Shown: positions 59,481-64,000 of the stretch, in pieces | Position numbering within the stretch: the first letter of the stretch is position 1 | Layout of the letters: the number at the start of each line of letters is the position of its first letter | Assembly: GCF_004403515.1 (NCBI RefSeq) | Contig: NZ_SOHH01000039.1 | Location: 1 to 64,000 of the forward strand | Direction: 5' to 3' | DNA: 64,000 bases | Source of the DNA: Cryobacterium fucosi | GTDB lineage: Bacteria; Actinomycetota; Actinomycetes; Actinomycetales; Microbacteriaceae | Notes under the pieces: model-generated | The model's input: only the letters and a program-made list of their open reading frames with translations | Told to the model about the DNA's origin: nothing | Databases searched by the model: none | Made by a program: the position numbers and the translations under genes

Positions 59481-60134
59481 TCAGATGCTGCGCGGCCAGA
59501 TCGGCGAATCGAGCGCCGTGTCGAGGTCGGCGAGGAGGGCCAGCACCCACGGTTCGACGAATTCGGTGACGGCCTGGCGCATCCGGTCCCGGTGTCGGAA
59601 CAGCTCGGCGCAGACCCGGCTGCCGATCAGGGCCGCGTGTTCGTCGGCCAGTTTCAGCTCGGTGCGGATGGCCGCCTTCTCCTCCGTCGTGAGCGGCGGC
59701 GGCACGGATGCGGCGGCCGCGGCCTGATCGGGGCGGGCGAGCTCGGCGAAGGTGAAGAGGTAGGGCGCGTCCGTTGCGGTGGGCGGGTCGAGGTCGAGGC
59801 CCTTGTACTCGGGGTCGAGGCCCTCGGTGGGGTGGTAGCTCGCGGCCGCCTTCCGTTCCTCGTTGAGACGGATCTCCCGGCTGAGCAGGGGCAGGTTGAG
59901 CTCCGTGTATTCGTCGACGGCGGCATCGATGACGAGCTTCACGCGCATGGCGAGGGCGTGCTGCACTGCGTGCGGGACATCCGTGGCCAGTCCGGCGGCG
60001 ACGATGACCGGCGAGCCGAAGCAGGTGCGGCAGAGGCGGGAACGGCCGCGGTGCGTGCCGGGGCGCCAGCGCGGGAGCCAACGCAGCCAGTTGTCAACCT
60101 CATGGCTGACTCGTGCCTCGATGGATCCGTCCAT
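59481..60134 (-). CDS. conserved hypothetical protein with CxxC
   Basis: 217 aa, not recognised. The N-terminal half has LRWLPRWRPGTHRGRSRLCR followed by TCFGSP, so a CxxC that might bind metal. DVPHAVQHALAMRVKLVIDA and NLPLLSREIRLNEERKAA look helical; the C-terminal half (LTTEEKAAIRTELKLADEHA, FRHRDRMRQAVTEFVEPWVL) is also helical. No signal peptide or membrane segment. ATG 60132-60134; an upstream start to 60188 is possible. Coding is supported by frame length and codon use, yet the function is open. Confidence 0.7.
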   Translation of the reverse strand: MDGSIEARVSHEVDNWLRWLPRWRPGTHRGRSRLCRTCFGSPVIVAAGLATDVPHAVQHALAMRVKLVIDAAVDEYTELNLPLLSREIRLNEERKAAASYHPTEGLDPEYKGLDLDPPTATDAPYLFTFAELARPDQAAAAASVPPPLTTEEKAAIRTELKLADEHAALIGSRVCAELFRHRDRMRQAVTEFVEPWVLALLADLDTALDSPIWPRSI

Positions 60135-60201
60135 GGACGTTAAGGATAGCCGCTCGACGTCCGCAATGGGCGTTCCGCCGGAAATCATCGGCGCCCGTGG
60201 A

Positions 60202-60693
60202 TCAGGGTTCGCCGCGACGTTCCCAGGGCCAGAGCGGGCGTCCGTGCTCCCCCACCCGCGAGGCCAGGATCACCGAGTAGAGCAGGGTCACGACGAAGGC
60301 GAGCACCCCGGTCACCGCGGCAAACGGTCGGGCCAGTGTGGTCTCCGCGAAGGTGAGCGCGTCGAACGCCTGGCCACTGGTCACCGGATAGAGGACCGCT
60401 CCGACGACGATGAACACGGCGAAAGCCGACGCCCCGGTCCCGAGCGAGTAGCCGACGGCGACCCGCTGCCGATTGGGGCGATCACGTAGCCCGAGCGTGA
60501 CCATGAGCACGAAAACCAGGAGCACCGCGGCGGCGGCCATGCTCGGCCCGACCAGCGGGCCGGCATCCGTTTCGCTGATGACGTCGAGGTTGGTGGCGAG
60601 GCTGATCATGCCGAACGCCGCCACGATCAGCGCGCCGTAGAGCACCGCCGCGAAGACCGCGACGATCGCGGCGTACTTCTGGTAGTCACGCAT
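60202..60693 (-). CDS. four-helix membrane protein, unknown
   Basis: 163 aa with four hydrophobic segments (about 7-32, 50-68, 85-105, 122-145) and a charged end RVGEHGRPLWPWERRGEP. Not assigned to a family with confidence. On the same strand as its neighbours, 67 bases upstream of the CxxC gene and 69 bases downstream of the next membrane protein gene. Confidence 0.72.
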   Translation of the reverse strand: MRDYQKYAAIVAVFAAVLYGALIVAAFGMISLATNLDVISETDAGPLVGPSMAAAAVLLVFVLMVTLGLRDRPNRQRVAVGYSLGTGASAFAVFIVVGAVLYPVTSGQAFDALTFAETTLARPFAAVTGVLAFVVTLLYSVILASRVGEHGRPLWPWERRGEP

Positions 60694-60762
60694 CGCAACC
60701 CCCTCTCCGCGACTCCGTGCAGCCCGACCTGCGTCGTGCCTGGGTTAGTTGGGGCGGATGCG

Positions 60763-61758
60763 TTAGTTGGAGCGGATGCCCTGTGGTCCGTCGGCGAGGA
60801 TGCGGTCGTACTCGGCCTTGGCGGTGGCGTTGCGCGCGGTGACGGAGCGGCCGCGGCGGGCGATCCAGGCGCCGGCCCAGATCGGCACCTCGCGGGCCAC
60901 GACGGCGGCGGCGATCGCGCCCGGGTTCAGCCACTGCTGGCTGATGAAGCGGTACGCCTCGTCGGGCGTGAAGTTCCACGCCTGCACACTGAGCAGGGCC
61001 GCGCCGATGTAGGAGAAGTAGACGGCGACGGCCACCAGGAAGCCGAAGAGCACGTAGGCCCACCAGCCGCCACGGTTGACGATCGCGATCAGCAGGGCGA
61101 AGGCGATGAAGAAGACGATCGCCGGGACGTAGAAGATCGGCAGCACGATGAAGTCGGTGAACTTCGACGTGGTGTCCGAGAGTGAGCCGCTGCCGATGCC
61201 GGAGAGCGCCAGGGCAACGAGCGCGTAGATGGCGGCGAAGATTGCCGTGCCGAGGAGCGCGATCAGGATGCCGGCGCCACGGTTGCCCTTGTACTTGGGC
61301 GGAGTGGGCGCCTGGATGTACACCGGCGGCTGCACCGTCGTGTTCGTCGGGGCGTAGGCCTGGGTCGGCTCGGCCTGCTGGGTGTACGGCGCCGGCTGCT
61401 CGCGGGTGGGCGAGTCGTCGCTGGCGAGCGTGGCGGCACCGGTGCCGCCGAGCGTGGCGGCCGGCACATAGGTTTCGCGTTTGACCGAGTCGGCGGAGAC
61501 CGGCGCGGGGGCGTAGTCTTGGGTGGCGGCGGAATCGGGCGCGTCGTAGGAGATCGGCTCGCCGACCGGCTCGGCCGGGTGGGCGGATGCTGCGGGTGCG
61601 GCCGAGTGAGATCCGGTGCCGGTGAAGTCGGCGGCATCCGTGCGCTCGGTGCTCTCCCCGTTGTCTGCGTTCCCAGCGCGGTCGACGCGCTCGCCGGAGT
61701 TGTTCGGTGCTTCCGCGTCGGGGTTGCGGTTGCCCTCAGGGGGCGTTGTGTTGCTCAT
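60763..61758 (-). CDS. membrane protein with long disordered N terminus
   Basis: 331 aa. Residues 1 to about 150 are polar and rich in Pro, Ala, Asp, Thr with no hydrophobic stretch. From GAGILIALLGTAIFAAIYAL on there are about four helices, then SVQAWNFTPDEAYRFISQQW and a cytosolic end AEYDRILADGPQGIRSN. No family named with confidence. ATG 61756-61758 gives MSNTTPPEG; the longer frame to 61833 is less likely. Confidence 0.75.
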   Translation of the reverse strand: MSNTTPPEGNRNPDAEAPNNSGERVDRAGNADNGESTERTDAADFTGTGSHSAAPAASAHPAEPVGEPISYDAPDSAATQDYAPAPVSADSVKRETYVPAATLGGTGAATLASDDSPTREQPAPYTQQAEPTQAYAPTNTTVQPPVYIQAPTPPKYKGNRGAGILIALLGTAIFAAIYALVALALSGIGSGSLSDTTSKFTDFIVLPIFYVPAIVFFIAFALLIAIVNRGGWWAYVLFGFLVAVAVYFSYIGAALLSVQAWNFTPDEAYRFISQQWLNPGAIAAAVVAREVPIWAGAWIARRGRSVTARNATAKAEYDRILADGPQGIRSN

Positions 61759-61865
61759 GCTGCACTCCTTGTGGTTGGCCGTGACCGTCAGCAGTAACCT
61801 TAGCAACGCGAATCCCCGTGCCGAGGAAGGCACGGCCCAAATGGCCGGAGAAGTCGGCTCCGGCT

Positions 61866-62648
61866 TTAGCCTGCGGGCGGCACCGGGGCGGCGCTCGGAT
61901 CAAGCAAAACGTAGACGAGTGCAGAGATTGTCGCCGTAACCACGTCGGATGCGCTGGATACCGCGCCGGCTCCCCTGCCCCCAGCGTCGGCGGGCGCCGG
62001 CGCCACAGCGGGCAACGTGCTGAACGTCGTTACCAGGACCAGCCGGGTGCCCTTCTGCAACCCCTCGATGAAGTCGAGCACGTTTCCGTAGTTCCCATCG
62101 ACGGTCAGCGAGACGGGGACGGACACGAAGTTCGCGGCCGTGACGAGGGCGCTTGGCTTCGGCGCGAGAGCCGCCGCGGCTTCCGCCACTGTCGGAACTA
62201 CCGGTGCTGCTGCGGCAGGGGGAGGAGTGCTCCCCGCCGCAGGGGCTTCGCCGGCCGCCGCCGCGGGAGCCGCGGGCGCAGCCGGGACGGCCGCTAGCAC
62301 CGGTACGTACGGCTGCGCGTCGTTCACCTTGATATCGGTGAGCGTCACCTGGTGCTGTTGGCCGATCGCATCCAGCTGAGTGACGAACGCAGGGATGTCG
62401 GCCTCGCGTGGAACGGCCAGGCGCAGCGCAGCGAGATCACTCTTAAGGCCGCCGATGCCTTCGAACTGCTTCTTCAGCGTGGCGACCTGCGCTTCGTACG
62501 CCGAATTCTGCGTTTCGATGGCGGCTCGATCAGCGTCCGCGACACTCGCCTGGGTGAGCTTCGGAGAGATCCCAAGCGCCCAGCCCAGAACGACGGTGGC
62601 GCCGATCAGAAGGACCACGCCGAGAACCCAGAGTCTGTTCCTGTCCAT
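61866..62648 (-). CDS. pilO: PilO-like type IV pilus assembly protein
   Basis: 260 aa. Inner-membrane protein that pairs with PilN in the alignment complex. One N-terminal helix (LWVLGVVLLIGATVVLGWAL, about 5-24), a coiled-coil (ADADRAAIETQNSAYEAQVA, about 36-60) and a ferredoxin-like region split by an Ala/Pro-rich insert at about 120-160. Two bases after pilN, so same operon. Confidence 0.83.
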   Translation of the reverse strand: MDRNRLWVLGVVLLIGATVVLGWALGISPKLTQASVADADRAAIETQNSAYEAQVATLKKQFEGIGGLKSDLAALRLAVPREADIPAFVTQLDAIGQQHQVTLTDIKVNDAQPYVPVLAAVPAAPAAPAAAAGEAPAAGSTPPPAAAAPVVPTVAEAAAALAPKPSALVTAANFVSVPVSLTVDGNYGNVLDFIEGLQKGTRLVLVTTFSTLPAVAPAPADAGGRGAGAVSSASDVVTATISALVYVLLDPSAAPVPPAG

Positions 62649-62650
62649 GC

Positions 62651-63316
62651 TTACTTTCCCCCTGTGCCTGCGAACCGGTTGGAATACGCGCCGTCGTTGA
62701 TATGGAGAGTGAGGTCAACCTTGTAGGCGCCGATTTCGGACCGCGTGATCGACCCGGGCGTGGCATCCGTGTAGCCTGGCAAACCCTTCATCGACTCGAG
62801 CCACTGCGGCACCGACGGAAGATCCGGGCTGGTCAGCGACAGCGTTAGGGTGGCCACCCGCACCGCCTGGAGCGGGGCGGTCGCCTGGTCAAAGGGGAGC
62901 AACGGCGATGCAGAATCGACGGTCACCGTATCGATTGAGACGTCCGCCGGCAGCACGGCCCGGACCCCGGAGAGATACGCCTTCCAGTCGACCTCGGTGG
63001 ACGCCCCGAACTGGCGCGCGGCCACCGTCGTATCCACCGCGTCCTGCACCTGGTTCACTTCGGCATACTTGGCCTGGTGCGCGAGCAGCTCGGTCGTGCG
63101 CGCCTGGGCCGTGGCGAGCTCCGCGCGGCTGTTCTGTGCGTCCCAGGACGCGGCGGCCACCCCGGCGCTCACCAGCACCACCACACCGATGAGCGCAGCG
63201 ATCAGACGCCGCCGGGTTGCCTTGACTCTCTTCCCGGCCTTGACCTCGGGTGGGAGCAGATCGACGCGCGGTTCTGCACCCAGGACGAGCTCGTCGGCGG
63301 CGGCTGCGCGGCTCAT
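62651..63316 (-). CDS. pilN: PilN-like type IV pilus assembly protein
   Basis: 221 aa. Short cytoplasmic N-terminal part with RVDLLPPEVKAGKRVK, related to the PilN motif that binds PilM; one helix at about 38-57 (LIGVVVLVSAGVAAASWDAQ), then coiled-coil and a ferredoxin-like C-terminal domain. Overlaps pilM by 4 bases. Confidence 0.83.
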   Translation of the reverse strand: MSRAAAADELVLGAEPRVDLLPPEVKAGKRVKATRRRLIAALIGVVVLVSAGVAAASWDAQNSRAELATAQARTTELLAHQAKYAEVNQVQDAVDTTVAARQFGASTEVDWKAYLSGVRAVLPADVSIDTVTVDSASPLLPFDQATAPLQAVRVATLTLSLTSPDLPSVPQWLESMKGLPGYTDATPGSITRSEIGAYKVDLTLHINDGAYSNRFAGTGGK

Positions 63317-64000
63317 GCCTGGCTCCCCAGGGCGAGTCCGAGCGCAACCGAGAAGGCGCCTTGAGTGTGTTGCAACGCCCCCGCGTCGATTCCGCGGCCG
63401 AGAGTGACCGCAGCGGACGGTTCGGCCGGGAAAACCGGAAGTCGTGTCTGCTCACCCAGCGCGGCGGCAAAGCCGGCCAATTGGGCGCCTCCACCCGTCA
63501 GCACGATTCGGGTCACCGGCATGTTATGCCGGGTGTTCGCGAAGTAGTTGACGGTGTTCCGCAGGCTGTTCAGCAACTCGGTCGTGACTTCGACGATGAC
63601 GGTCGCAGCGGCCTCGGACTCCGGGGCCGAGGGTTGACCGAAGCCAAGGGTCCGTTTCAGTGCTTCGGCTTCGTCACTGGTGATCCCCAGCCGCAACGCG
63701 AGGGCCTGGGTGAGGTCGCCACCACCTGCCGGGATGAGACGGAGGAACTGCGGGACTCCCGCGAGCGTGACCACGACCGTGGTGGTGGCGACACCGACGT
63801 CGATCTGCGCCACCGCGCCGTCCGTTTTCGTGCCCCGGTAGATGACTCGACTGAGCGCGAACGGGATGAGGTCGACCTCGACCGGACTCAACCCGGCCAG
63901 CTGTACCGCCTTGATATTGCCCTGCACGGCGTCCTTGACCGCGGCGATCAGCAGACCATTGATCTCCGGGCCGTTCTCCCCCTCGTGCTCGGAGATCGGG
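63313..64000 (-). CDS. pilM: PilM-like pilus assembly ATPase (5' end outside window)
   Basis: At least 228 codons of the 3' part, open to the window edge. Actin-like (FtsA family) cytoplasmic partner of PilN. Visible motifs are GTKTDGAVAQIDVGVATTTV (phosphate loop 2), SLRNTVNYFANTRHNMPVTR and IVLTGGGAQLAGFAAALGEQ (adenosine site). The end IDAGALQHTQGAFSVALGLA is typical. The open frame has no start needed here as the gene continues beyond 64000. Confidence 0.88.
   Translation of the reverse strand, partial: PISEHEGENGPEINGLLIAAVKDAVQGNIKAVQLAGLSPVEVDLIPFALSRVIYRGTKTDGAVAQIDVGVATTTVVVTLAGVPQFLRLIPAGGGDLTQALALRLGITSDEAEALKRTLGFGQPSAPESEAAATVIVEVTTELLNSLRNTVNYFANTRHNMPVTRIVLTGGGAQLAGFAAALGEQTRLPVFPAEPSAAVTLGRGIDAGALQHTQGAFSVALGLALGSQA

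Overview
The window is G+C-rich with strong third-position G/C preference. It uses GTG and TTG starts freely, has a LID-less adenylate kinase and the actinobacterial gene set glmM-rpsI-rplM / acpS-alr-tsaE-tsaB-rimI-tsaD. Together with the TCGAGCTTGTCGA-type dispersed repeats, this points to a high-GC actinobacterium, most likely Microbacteriaceae (a Cryobacterium/Leifsonia-like genome). The family call is inference; no rRNA or tRNA gene was seen in the window.

Layout. 173-6213: glycerol-3-phosphate dehydrogenase, GuaB3, a MalY/PatB-type PLP enzyme and IMP dehydrogenase, with a tandem-repeat block between the last two. 6486-12901: a branched-chain amino-acid type ABC importer (livH, livM, livG, livF) with a convergent LivK-like lipoprotein and a shortened LivK paralogue. 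12939-17102: RarD-like transporter, groES with two CIRCE-like operators, a THUMP-like methyltransferase and three small proline-rich membrane proteins. 17245-24443: the complete t6A tRNA-modification set (tsaE, tsaB, tsaD) with rimI, alr and acpS, then glmS and divergent coaA. 24644-28109: glmM, rpsI, rplM and truA. 28156-30072: an acyltransferase with an SGNH-like tail on the opposite strand.

30156-58969 is the ribosomal superoperon region, read almost wholly on the minus strand: str (rpsL-rpsG-fusA-tuf), S10 (rpsJ to rpsQ), spc (rplN to map) and alpha (infA-rpmJ-rpsM-rpsK-rpoA-rplQ). It has two interruptions. A mannitol PTS cluster (EIIB-like, HPr, EIICB, EIIA, mtlD, the PRD regulator mtlR and a second EIIB-like gene) lies between map and infA. 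A small island with an AbiEi-like gene and an MT0933-type antitoxin-like gene lies between rpsJ and tuf. rpsN is missing from its usual place between rplE and rpsH, and rpsD is not in the alpha cluster.

59481-61758 holds three unrecognised genes (two membrane proteins and one CxxC protein). 61866-64000 holds pilO, pilN and the 3' part of pilM, which build the inner-membrane alignment complex of a type IV pilus; pilM runs off the window.

The most unusual features are: a dispersed inverted-repeat family with a GGTCGAGCTTGTCGAGACC-like core, sitting in many intergenic spots and once inside the rpsQ reading frame; a perfect 48-bp palindrome between rpsG and fusA; two 70-bp palindromic copies flanking the AbiEi-like gene; a LivH permease fused to a secreted beta-type domain; and two near-identical small EIIB-like proteins on either side of mtlR.
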